From positions 682,001-746,000 of the forward strand of contig MU006222.1 of NCBI GenBank assembly GCA_010093685.1: a DNA stretch of 64,000 nucleotides, written 5' to 3'. Position numbers and translations under genes: made by a program. The DNA is from Ophiobolus disseminans (taxonomy: Eukaryota; Ascomycota; Dothideomycetes; Pleosporales; Phaeosphaeriaceae). How positions within the stretch are numbered: position 1 is the stretch's first letter; each line of letters opens with the position of its first letter. The notes beneath the pieces are model-generated. The model saw only the letters and a list, made by a program, of their open reading frames with translations, did no database searches and was not told where the DNA came from. This document shows positions 31,244 to 42,561 of this stretch, piece by piece.

Positions 31244-33287
31244 TCACAGGCTGTAGTCATGGATGCCTTGCGGTCCCTGATCGTTGTAGTCTGGTCGGGT
31301 CATGTAGCCCTTGCTCTGGCCTTGGTCTACCACAAAGATGACCTTGGCAGCGACCTGAGCACCAAGGAAGGCCGCCTCATCGAAGCCAACCTCTTTCCAT
31401 TCCGGGAAGTACTCTGGAGGCTTCACGACCTTGATGTTTGTGGGTGTTTGACCATGCGACGAGTGTGTGTTTTGTGACATCCCGGCCATGAGAGGGTTGC
31501 CGCCGTGTGAAGTAAGATGTAGGTTCTGTCCTGCAGTGGCAGCGAACAAGAGGGGATTCACCTGCGAGCCGCCATGTGGGCCAAGCTGGGGTTGGGGGGT
31601 GTTGGCGCCAGTGCCTGCAGGGGTGGAGATGTTTGACGGGATCTCAGATGTAAACATGGTGGCTGACGATGGTGAGATGAGGTACTTTGAGCTCAGAGTC
31701 TGTAGTAGGGCGTCCTTGAAGCCTGCACCGAGTTAGTTGATATCAGAGAAAATGTTGCGCACTTCTCACCCTTTAACCTAGAGCCGTTACCACAGATGAT
31801 CAGGCTGTCCCAAAGATCGCTGCGCTTCTGAACCTCGTCAACTGAAGAGATAGATCGATGCACAGCAGCTGCAATCTTTTCCAGCGTTCCATCACTGTCC
31901 GACAGGAAGCGCTCTGTTCCGACTTCAATCTCACGCTTGATTGACCCAGTCTTCGGACCCCCGGAACTGCCCTCGCCAGTGCCGTTCGCCTCGGTTGCGG
32001 AGGTGGGATCACCGTTCTCTGCGTGATCTTGAGCTTGCTTTCCCGTTACTTCATTCAGAGCCGACTTCGCATCCGCCAGACCCTGGGTTCCCAGGTCCAT
32101 GTTCTTCAGAGTATCCAATAGAGCGTGGTCTGTGTACAAAAACGTCGCTTTTTCGCGCCTCGAGTTTGGCAATCTCGCCTGCCTGTTTGCCGCGTCTGGG
32201 GCAGGTGCGCCTTTCTTCTTTGCCAGCGCCTTGTCCTGCTTCTCCTTTTCCTTCTTTGCAAGGTACTCGTTCATTTTCCCGCCTGCTACGATGCTTGCAA
32301 CATCCAAGACACCCTCGTTCTCCTCTGCTGCTGTCTCCTCGCCGACCTCAGTATCAACACCAGGCCCACGTGGTATGTTTCCTATCGTCGCGGCACCGGC
32401 AGGACCAGACCCAGTGGCACCGGTAGAGGCGGCGGATGCAGGGTTCGTGATGACATCCTTCTCCTGTGCAACTCCTGTCCCTGGCAACACACTTCCAAGA
32501 GGGAGGATCTCGCAAATCTGTGACCGCTTCAACTGTTCGCACATGTCTCTGTTGAAACCCTTGGTTTTCAGCTTCGATAGAAGCCCAGCTGTGAAGGCTT
32601 CGCCACCACAGCCCGGTAACGAGACGACTCTCCCCTGGGTCTGCGGAATGAACTCGCTGATCGCAGTCACGTCTGTCTTGTTCTTGCCTACATCCACAAC
32701 GGTGGCCGTATGTACTCCGTACGCCCACGTTGTCGCCAAAGCCGCGTCCATAAGTCCAAATGCTGGCGTCTTGAACTTTTCAAAGAAGAACTGGGTGAGC
32801 TTCTCGTGCTCGCGAGGGGTCCACGCGGGCTGTGTTATCAGGAGGATGGCGGTGTGAAAGGGCGGATTCAGCGTGTTGTAGACGTGCGTGATGAGCGCAA
32901 AGAAGCACGGCCAGTCGACGATTCTGCCTTCTTCTATGGGCCATATTGCGCCCTCTTCGGAAATGCGATCTTCCTCCCATATTATTTCATCGTCCTCGCC
33001 CTCTGTCGCTGGCTTTTTTTCTTCTTCCGCATCGTCGTTGGACAGCCCATTGGACTTCTCGTTCTTTCGCCGTATCTTGTACGGTTCAAATTCACCCGCC
33101 TTTTCCGCTGGGAACATGCGCGAGCGGAATCGCACCTTTCCCGGAGTGAAAGACTCGGGCAGGCCGAGTTGCGCGACCGTGGTTTCCGACCCTGGCGCGA
33201 TAATCTGGAGTGTTTTAGCGTGAGTGGTGCATATGGTGTATATGCAGAAAAGCTTACAATGATCTGATCATCCTTGAAAGGCGGCAT
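31244..33287 (-). CDS. ARP9: Actin-related protein Arp9 (SWI/SNF and RSC chromatin remodelers)
   Basis: Three exons on the minus strand: 33287-33258, 33204-31770 and 31722-31244, 648 codons (647 aa). The first exon (MPPFKDDQII) joins to IIAPGSETTVAQLGLPESFTPG, which parallels yeast Arp9 ([25 protein letters not shown]). Other matches: LLITQPAWTPREHEKLTQFFFE, ATVVDVGKNKTDVTAI, and the C terminus PEYFPEWKEVGFDEAAFLGAQVAA. Arp9 forms a module with Arp7 or its equivalent on the HSA helix of the remodeler ATPase. It does not need ATP hydrolysis, consistent with the degenerate actin phosphate loops. It is longer than the yeast protein because of a large acidic/Ala/Gly insert (residues ~220-400). 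It is divergent from NTE1, 302 bp apart. Confidence 0.9.
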
Positions 33288-33589
33288 GGCTGCGCAATTG
33301 GAGAGGGATGCAACGTCGGCGCGTCTCTTGGTGGAGCTGTAGCTTTGCGAAACGCGCGACTCGGTCGCAGAGGGCGCTACTGCGGCTTAGTCAGCCGGGT
33401 CCACACCACGACAGGCCACGGCTGTCACAAGCCAGTCACCCGCAGATTCCCCAAACGTGCTCGAGAAGAGCAACACCATGGGCGCTATACAGAACGCTAC
33501 TGTGCATACTGGCGCATCCGGAGAGCATTCCGCGTGACGCTTCAAATTGAAGTATCTTCTGCCCCTCCATTGCCTTGCCGTTGCCTATC
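33288..33589. promoter_or_regulatory. Divergent promoter region ARP9 / NTE1
   Basis: 302 bp between the two ATGs. Short, GC-rich, no clear TATA box; presumably a shared bidirectional promoter. Short plus-strand frames here are not credible. Confidence 0.45.
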
Positions 33590-36500
33590 ATGGCGGACCC
33601 GGAAGCTCTACCGTCGCTCGTTAAGAGCTCTGCTGCGGCAATATCCAGTGCAGCCGATGCTGTTCAGACCTCGCTCGCAGCTATGAAAATTGCCGAGATA
33701 GCACCATCCTCAACCTTTGGCATATTGGGCCGCGTGATTCTCTCAATCCTGAGCGTGCTCCCCACCATTCTCTTTTGGGTGACATATACATTGCCAGCAT
33801 GGCTCTTTACCTTGTTCTCCATGAGCTTGACATTCACCATGAATTTCACGACTTTGTAAGACATTTGCCGCTGTTCAGGATCATGGCTAATTGGAACAGA
33901 ATGTTGGTCGTCGTCTTCATCGTGTCTACCATCAGTTACTTTGTGAGATACCGATACTTGACCATGTACGCCCGCCTACCGCCTGAACCACAACGAGAGG
34001 ATCCCCAGGTCGAAGTGTTTCCAGAGAGCCAGGAAGGCGACTCGAAGAGAGGTCTATCAAACTATCTTGACGAGTTTCTCAGCGCTATCAAAGTGTTCGG
34101 CTATTTGGAGCGTCCAGTCTTTCACGAACTCACTCGGACCATGCAAACCCGCCGTCTTGCTGCTGGGGAAACCATCCTTCTCGAGGACGAGAAAGGCTTC
34201 TGCTTGGTAGTGGATGGTCTAGTCCAGATTTTCGTCAAGTCCAACCGAGAAGGATCTGATTCCGACGAGGACGAGCTCGGTGATGAATCGTCAGGGGGAC
34301 CCACAGGGCAGGGCCACCGTCAAGGCTATCAGCTACTCACAGAAGTCAAGAATGGCGCGCCAATGTCTTCGTTGTTCTCTATTCTCTCGCTCTTCACCGA
34401 GGATGTCAAGCTCCGCCATGACGAGGACGAGGACCCCAGTGCCAGTGTGCCTTGGACACCACAGGGAGGCGATATACGGCCTTCAATGACTACGAACAGC
34501 AGTTTTGGCATGGAAGATTCACGACCACATACCCCAAACGACGTGCACGAAGCTACGCTGCAGCAGCGCAGGACATCAGCATTTGCTAGTCCCACGGCCG
34601 GAGGACGTCTTCCCACTGTTCCGCCTCTCTCTCTTGACACCGAAGGATTTGGTGACCAACTCAAGCATTCCAAGACACGGAGGTCACCATCACGCAACAC
34701 AAAGCCCAAGTCTGCTCATCCGGATATTGTCGCGCGGGCAACGGTTGACACAACGATTGCCATCATACCAGCGACAGCCTTTCGTCGGTTGACGCGCATA
34801 TATCCAAAGGCGTCAGCACATATTGTTCAAGTCATTCTTACGCGCTTACAGAGAGTGACTCTAGCCACCAGCCATGCCTACCTCAGTCTCACCAACGAAG
34901 TGCTGCGCACCGAGAAACTCATGAACAAGTACACCACCTACGACTTACCTGGGTTTCTGCGGGACGCACCCTTGGAAAGACTAAAAGAGAAATTCACCAA
35001 AGAGACCGACCGTCTCGGTTCCGATGAGGGCATGAAAGGAATCGCATTGCACAACCCAGGCGCCGGGCGTCGCCGAAGATCTAGCGTGACACTTAGGCGG
35101 AGCACAGCGGCGCAAGCTCGCCTTGCAGCTGCGCGTGGTACGTCGATGGATGCAAGTGCCGAAATTTTGAACAGAATGGCTTCTCCCGATCATGGCATGC
35201 GCAATGATCGCATCAGTGCGGGTGATCTATTGACCAATGCCCAGATGTCACGAGGTGGTGGCCGGCCAGGCCGCAGTAGCTTCTCACAACCATACCCTCA
35301 CGACCTTCGTCGAGAAACGCGCACACCATTAGATGTCAATGGCTTCAACCCGTTTGCTTCGCCATCTCTGCGCCCCAACCTACATCGACAAGAATCGATC
35401 GACGAAGCGACCGTTTTCCGAGAATCCGTGCTTGGCTGCATGTTCAAAGCGATCGGACTTACAAATCCAGAAAAGTCCATGCCCAAGCCTGCAACATCAG
35501 TTGAACAGTCGCCACGACTCGTTTCTTTCGATGCCAAGCGACAAAAGGCTGTCTTTACCAATGCCTTCGGTTTCATGGACCCATACGAAGCATCGCGAGA
35601 TGCCGATACAGAGTCCGTAATCTCCGCATCGAATGTTTCCACCTTGAGCGCTTCTGGTCACGGGAACCTACTCGAAGAAGTTGTGAACGATGTTGAGATT
35701 GTATACTTCCCCAAAGATTCCGTGCTTGTCGAGCAAGGCGAACGAAACCCAGGACTATACTACGTGATTGATGGATTCCTCGACGTCAGTGTCGCCATTG
35801 ATGAGGATGCTGCCGAACACAATGTTCTTGGTACCCTACCCACTGGACCTGCCGTGTTCGAGGATGACTTGTTCGGCCCACCACTCACACGAACAGGGAC
35901 GACTAACTCACTTCGTAATGCTGGGGGTGAAGCTGGCAAGAAAAAGCGTGGACGGAAAAGCCTTTTCATGACAAGGCCCGGTGGTCTAGCTGGATACCTA
36001 GGCACGATTTCATCAAATCGGTCATTCGTAGATGTCACTGCAAAGACTGACGTCTATGTGGGCTTTCTACCGCGGGCGTCAATCGAGAGGATCGTAGAAC
36101 GTTACCCAGTAGTGTTACTGACAATGGCAAAGCGTCTCACTACCCTCCTTCCTCGTCTGATTCAACATATCGACTTCGCACTGGAATGGGTGCAGGTCAA
36201 CGCAGGGCAAGTGATATACAATCAGGGCGAGGAAAGCGATGCCATTTACATCGTGCTGAACGGTCGTTTGAGGGCCATCAAGGATGCTGAGAACAGCAAG
36301 ATGAAGGTCATAGGCGAATACGGACAGGGCGACAGTGTGGGTGAGCTCGAGGTTCTGACAGAAACTGCTCGCCCAGGCTCTTTGCATGCCATTCGCGACA
36401 CCGAGTTAGCGAAGTTTCCCAAGACGTTGTTCAATAGTCTCGCCCTCGAACATCCTGGTATCACGATCAAGATCTCGAAGATCATAGCCTCGCGTATGAG

Positions 36501-38229
36501 GGCCTTGGTCGACGATCCACTACACGAGCAGAGCAAAGAGCGGAGCTCCAAAGCGACAAGAACCAATGTCTCCTCTACAGTAAACTTGCGCACAGTCACT
36601 ATCCTACCAGTGACCGCCGGAATACCAGTTGTGGACTTTGCAAGTCGATTGATGAACGCTTTGACGCAGATAGGCATGCCTCAAGGAGTGGTATCGTTGA
36701 ACCAAGCTGCCATCCTCAATCATCTGGGAAGACATGCTTTCAACCGTATCGGTAAGCTCAAGCTGTCGCAGTACCTCGCCGACTTGGAAGAGAAGTATGG
36801 GATGGTACTGTATGTGGCAGATACACCAGTCAAGTCGCCGTGGACACAGACTTGCATCAGTCAGGCGGACTGTATTCTGCTTGTCGGATTGGCTGAGTCA
36901 TCACCCAATATCGGCGAGTATGAGCGCTTTCTCTTGACAACAAAGACAACTGCGCGAAAGGAATTGGTGCTCCTGCACTCGGAGCGCTACTGCCCGTCGG
37001 GCTTAACGCGCAAGTGGCTACGCAACCGACCTTGGATCAATGGTAGTCATCACCATATCCAAATGTCATTCCAAGCCGCAGCAGAGCCTGTGCATCATGC
37101 AGGCCGCCGACTTGGAAGCGCCATCAAGCAGAGAGTACAAGTGATACAAGCGGAGATCCAGAAGTACACGTCTCGACGGGTAAGACAGACACCGTTGTAC
37201 TCGGCAGATACACCGTTCAAGGGCGACTTTCATCGCCTTGCGCGACGGTTGTGTGGCAAATCTGTCGGTCTAGTCCTTGGCGGCGGTGGTGCACGAGGAA
37301 TATCGCAGATCGGCATTATCAGGGCTCTTGAAGAAGCTGGCATACCCATTGACATTGTAGGTGGTACATCGATAGGTAGCTTTATTGGCGCACTGTACGC
37401 GTGGGATGCCGATGTGGTTCCCATGTATGGACGAGCCAAGAAGTTCTCCGGTCGCATGGGCAGCATGTGGAGGTTCGCCTTGGACCTCACATATCCTTCG
37501 TGAGTACGCCCAGAGCGTAACTTGGCTTGAACTAACAAGACCAGTGCATCATACACGACCGGCCACGAGTTCAATCGAGGCATCTTCAAGACGTTCGGTA
37601 ACTCACAAATCGAAGACTTCTGGCTCGAGTTCTACTGCAACACTACGAATATCAGCAAAAGCCGATCGGAAATACACACAAGCGGCTATGTCTGGCGATA
37701 TGTCAGAGCGTCCATGTCGCTAGCTGGTCTCCTGCCGCCGCTTTGCGACAATGGCAGCATGCTCCTCGACGGCGGCTACATCGACAACCTCACTGTAGCG
37801 CACATGAAGAGCCTAGGTGCTGATGTTATTTTCGCAATCGACGTGGGTAGCCTTGACGAAGACACGCCCCAAGCATTCGGCGACTCCCTTTCCGGGTTCT
37901 GGGCGACGTTCAACCGCTGGAACCCCTTCTCCGCGTACCCCAACCCACCAACGCTGTCAGAGATCCAGTCGCGCCTCGCGTACGTATCGAGCATCGATGC
38001 GCTAGAACGCGCGAAGAACACGCCGGGATGCAGGTACATGCGCCCGCCCATCGACCCGTATGGCACGCTCGACTTTGCCAAATTCGAGGAGATCTACGAG
38101 GTGGGGTATAAGTACGGCCGGGAGTTCTTGGCGCAGTTGAGGGAGCAAGGCGTGCTGCCTGTGACCGAGGAGACGGAGAAGGAGAAGAATCTCCGACGGA
38201 CAATGGCACCGCGGCGGGCGAGTATTTAG
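33590..38229 (+). CDS. NTE1: Lysophospholipase Nte1 (neuropathy target esterase homologue)
   Basis: Three exons: 33590-33855, 33900-37499 and 37545-38229, 1517 codons (1516 aa), the usual length. The N terminus has two hydrophobic segments (residues ~45-90 ILGRVILSILSVLPTILFWVTY, and ~90-107 just after the first intron). Three cyclic-nucleotide-binding-like domains follow (ETILLEDEKGFCLVVDG, DSVLVEQGERNPGLYYVIDG, GQVIYNQGEESDAIYIVLNG), separated by Ser-rich linkers. The patatin domain has the oxyanion loop LVLGGGGARGISQIG, nucleophile Ser1246 in GGTSIGS and catalytic Asp1364 in LDGGYIDN. In the family this ER enzyme deacylates phosphatidylcholine to glycerophosphocholine and links membrane turnover to transcription. 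All catalytic residues are present. Confidence 0.97.
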
Positions 38230-38680
38230 CGTACGCTGAACCGCGTCGGGGTGCGGAGTCGGCGGTCATGCATCAGGTAATGAAATGCAGCGAGCGGATG
38301 CTTAGTTTTGCCCGTTTGGTGGCAGCGACACGGTTGGGTGGCTAGCTCAAGTCTTGCCGGGGTCTTATCGGACGCGTTCCCGACTTTTTGGACAATTGCT
38401 GCGCGGATACCGGCGGTCTATGGCCAGTAGCGAAGATAGACCAAGAAATGATGCTACTCGTGAAATTGCATAGTGTCGACATGTCGTGAGCTTCATTCTT
38501 CTGCTGTGCTCTTATCTGTGCCTTTGCCTTTGCATTCTCGCGTACTGTGGGCAGCAAACGCATTGACGTCACCGCAGCTACTACATTACGCTGATTTTGG
38601 TCAGCACGCTCAACCCCACGGAGCCAGAAAACAAAGTCTACAGACTCCCCGCGTGGCATTGAAGCGGCTCGATCGCCAGA
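38230..38680. other. Spacer NTE1-GCV2
   Basis: NTE1 3' UTR and GCV2 promoter. A large open frame beginning at 38473 runs into GCV2 in the wrong frame and is a shadow. Nothing else supported. Confidence 0.45.
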
Positions 38681-41600
38681 ATGCGTACGGCGTGCCTGAG
38701 GGCAGCTTCCTCGGCGAGCAGGCTAGTCCGCTCTACCTGCGCGGCTCCGCTCTCGCGCCCGCAGCTCGCTGGAAGCGCACCACGAGCCATTGCGTACACC
38801 AGCCAGCACGCCCTCCAGAGACGGGCATTCCAGCAAAATGCGCCCACCTCACAGCAGGCGGCTGCGGCTGCCGAAGCAGCAGACGACATTCTCGACACGC
38901 CAACCCAGCAGACGGACACGGCGAACCCCCTGGCAGTGCTAGACACGTTCCCGCGGCGACACATTGGGCCCTCGGCTGCTTCGACAGAGGCCATGCTGAA
39001 GGCCCTCGACCCGCCCGTGCAGAGCCTGGACGAGTTCGTCAAGCAGGTCATCCCCGCCGACATCCTCAATTCGCGCGACCTGGACATCGGCAAGCTGGGG
39101 AAGCGCCCCGGCTGTACATGGGGCAGAGATGGTGTCCCAGAATCCAATTTCCTCCAATATGCAAAGCAGATCATGGGCATGAACAGCCCTGGCAAGAGCT
39201 TGATCGGGCAGGGCTACTACGGCACCAAGGTGCCCGAGGTGATCAAGCGCAACGTGCTGGAGAACCCGGCCTGGTACACGAGCTACACGCCCTACCAGCC
39301 CGAGATCAGCCAGGGACGGCTGGAGAGCCTGCTCAACTTCCAGACCATGGTCTCGGACCTGACCGGCCTGACCATCGCCAACGCCTCGCTTCTGGACGAG
39401 CCGACGGCGGCTGCCGAGGCCATGACGCTGAGCTTGGGCATGATGCCCACGAGCAAGCAGAAGCGGCCGAACAAAACATTCCTGGTGTCCGAGAGATGTC
39501 ACCCGCAGACCATCGCCGTCCTGTACTCGAGGGCTGAGGGCTTCGGCATCACCATCGAGGTTGCCGACGTCCTCAAGGATGGCAGCCAGCGCGTCGAGGA
39601 GCTGGGCCAGGATCTCGTCGGCGTGCTGGCGCAATACCCGGACACGGACGGCGGAGTGCACGACTTTCGGGGCCTCGCAGACAAGGTGCACGAGACTGGC
39701 GCCCTGTTCAGCGTAGCAACCGACCTGCTGGCCTTGACCCTTCTCACCCCCCCAGGAGAGTTCGGTGCCGACATCGCATTCGGCAACGCCCAGCGGTTCG
39801 GTGTGCCGCTGGGCTTCGGAGGACCCCACGCCGCCTTTTTCGCCTGCGACGAGAAATACAAGCGCAAGATTCCAGGCCGATTAATCGGTCTTTCCAAAGA
39901 CAGGCTCGGCAACCCGGCCGCGCGACTGGCACTGCAGACCCGTGAACAGCACATCCGTCGCGAGAAGGCTACAAGCAACGTCTGCACAGCGCAAGCGCTA
40001 CTGGCCAATATGAGCGCCATGTATGCCGTCTACCACGGACCAAATGGTCTGACCGCCATCGCGAAGAACGTCTTAGCAAAAGCTCGTATCTTGCAACAAG
40101 CACTCATCCAAGCGGGCTTCAAGACCGGACAGCGCGGTAAGCTGGACGATATGCCAGTGCTGTTTGATACTTTCGTGGTCGAGACTGGTGACAAGACTGG
40201 TGGCATCATTGCTGCGCTAGACAAGTATAACATCTTCGTACGGAAAATCGATGCCCGCCACCTTGGCATATCCGTCGATGAGACTACCACCATTGGAGTA
40301 ATCAAAAGCATACTTCATTCATTCAGCGGGACAGGTAAATACGGTCAGGCCAATGACGATGAGGCAGTACAAGTGGAGGTGCCAGAGCCATTCAGGAGAA
40401 CGAGCGAGTTCTTGACCCATCCTGTCTTCAACTCGCATCATTCCGAAACAGAGCTTCTGCGATACATCAACCATCTCGCATCCAAGGACTTGTCGCTTAT
40501 TCATTCGATGATCCCTCTTGGATCATGCACGATGAAGCTGAACGCCACGGCGGAGATGGCACCGGTATCCTTCGATTCTGTCTCTAATCTGCATCCTTTC
40601 CTGCCACTGGAACGAGCCAAGGGCTACATGGTGATGATCAAGCAGCTCGAGGACGATCTGGCCAATATCACTGGCTTCCACTCAGTCTCACTGCAACCCA
40701 ACTCGGGTGCTCAAGGCGAGTTTGCTGGTCTTCGTGTCATTCGCAAGTATCAGGAACAGCAGCCTGGCAAGAAGCGAGACATTTGTTTGATTCCTGTGTC
40801 AGCCCACGGTACCAATCCAGCATCTGCTGCGATGGCCGGCATGCGCGTCGTTGCCGTCAAATGCGATACTGCAACCGGTAACTTGGATATCGCAGACCTC
40901 AAGGCCAAGTGCGAGAAGCACAGCGATGAGTTGGCAGCAATTATGATCACCTATCCCAGCACATTCGGCGTCTTTGAGCCCAAGGTCAAGGAAGCTTGCG
41001 ACCTCATCCACCAGCACGGCGGTCAAGTCTACATGGATGGTGCAAACATGAACGCGCAAATCGGTCTCTGCTCACCTGGTGAGATTGGAGCAGACGTGTG
41101 CCATCTAAACCTCCACAAGACCTTCTGCATCCCTCACGGCGGTGGTGGACCTGGTGTTGGACCCATCGGCGTGAAGGAGCACCTCACACCCTTCCTCCCT
41201 GGTCATCTGAGGAACGAGACTGGTGGCACCCAGGCTATCCACCCTGTTTCTGGAGCTCCATGGGGCTCTGCTAGCATTCTGCCTATCTCCTGGGCCTACA
41301 TCAAGATGATGGGATCCATTGGCCTGACACAAGCCACCAAGATCACTCTCCTCAACGCAAACTACATCCTCGCCCGCCTCAAGCCTCACTACCCCATCCT
41401 CTACACCAACGACAAAGGCCGCTGCGCCCACGAGTTCATCCTTGATCTTCGCGGCTTCAAAGCATCCGCCGGCGTTGAAGCCATCGACGTCGCTAAGCGT
41501 CTTCAAGATTACGGCTTCCACGCTCCCACCATGTCCTGGCCTGTGGCTAACACGCTCATGATTGAGCCCACAGAGTCAGAGTCCAAGACGGAGCTCGACA

Positions 41601-41967
41601 GGTTCTGTGACGCGCTGATCAGCATCCGGAAGGAAATCCAGGAGATCGAAGACGGCAAGCAACCAAAGGGCAACAACCTTCTTACCATGGCGCCGCACAG
41701 TCAGCAAGATCTCATCACAGGAGAGTGGGATAGGCAGTACACGCGCGAGCAGGCGGCCTATCCGTTGCCGTATCTCAAGGAGAAGAAGTTCTGGCCCAGC
41801 GTGACGAGGTTGGACGATGGTAAGCTCTCTTCATACCCATATTAATCAACATTGTGGTTACTAACACTACGTTAGCATACGGCGACATGAACCTCTTCTG
41901 CACGTGTGCACCCGTCGAACCTGAAGACTCGGACATTACGGGTGCTGCGGCGCCCATGCCCACTTAG
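38681..41967 (+). CDS. GCV2: Glycine dehydrogenase (decarboxylating), P protein of the glycine cleavage system
   Basis: Two exons: 38681-41819 and 41876-41967, 1077 codons (1076 aa). The N terminus MRTACLRAASSASRLVRSTCAAPLSRPQ is Arg/Ser/Ala-rich and acid-free, a mitochondrial presequence. FPRRHIGPSAASTEAMLKAL is the classical P-protein start. The PLP lysine is Lys813 in HLNLHKTFCIPHGGGGPGVGPIGV. The glycine-rich PHAAFFACDEKYKRKIPGRLIG region and SMIPLGSCTMKLNATAEM are intact. It decarboxylates glycine and passes the aminomethyl group to lipoylated H protein in the mitochondrion. The last intron, seven-eighths of the way along, brings in the C terminus YGDMNLFCTCAPVE. Codon use is C-ending, as in highly expressed genes. 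Confidence 0.97.
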
Positions 41968-42561
41968 GCCCGTCCAATATGAATGAGCCTGGAGTTGATG
42001 ACAATGATGGGATGATGGTTTCTTTGCGCGAAAATTAGAAGGTCCCTGCATTCAACACCAGCGTTGGAGTTTTGGCGCACACTTTGTCGGCTTTCAACAC
42101 CGCTGACTGGGTTTGGGGTTTGGGGACGCATATTTTGGCGTTTTTGTGGGGGGAGATAGAAGGCAATGAATACAATGATTGGAGCATGTGAAGGGTTTTT
42201 CGATGTGATGCAAGTGAGGGGTGGTGCTGTGAGGTTCGGCTTTAGCATCAAATGCTGGACAAGCTGAGGTAACTGGGGAAGGTGCTAGGCAGTTCCTTTT
42301 ATCATGCTGTCTCCCACACTAACGTCTTCCATGCAACACAACCAGCCTACATGACTCCGCAATTCAATTCAGAAGCGTGGAATATCTTCATATCAACCTC
42401 ACCAGCCTCGATGTTCTTGATGCACAGCCACAAGGCACAGCCGCTTCTCTTCCATCCTCGCACCCTCGAGGCTGAGACACGGTAACACCTCCAACGCACA
42501 CTCTTTGTATGCACAAATAAACCGGATAATCTCTCAAACCTAATAGTATGACATATTCGAG
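41968..42561. other. Spacer GCV2-HET gene
   Basis: GCV2 3' UTR, then HET-gene upstream region. Short open frames on both strands (42282-42586) are not protein-like. Confidence 0.45.

Noticed and set aside
38473..39537. 354-codon plus-strand frame overlapping GCV2
   Set aside because: It is GCV2 read in another register; GCV2 has all P-protein motifs and a presequence.
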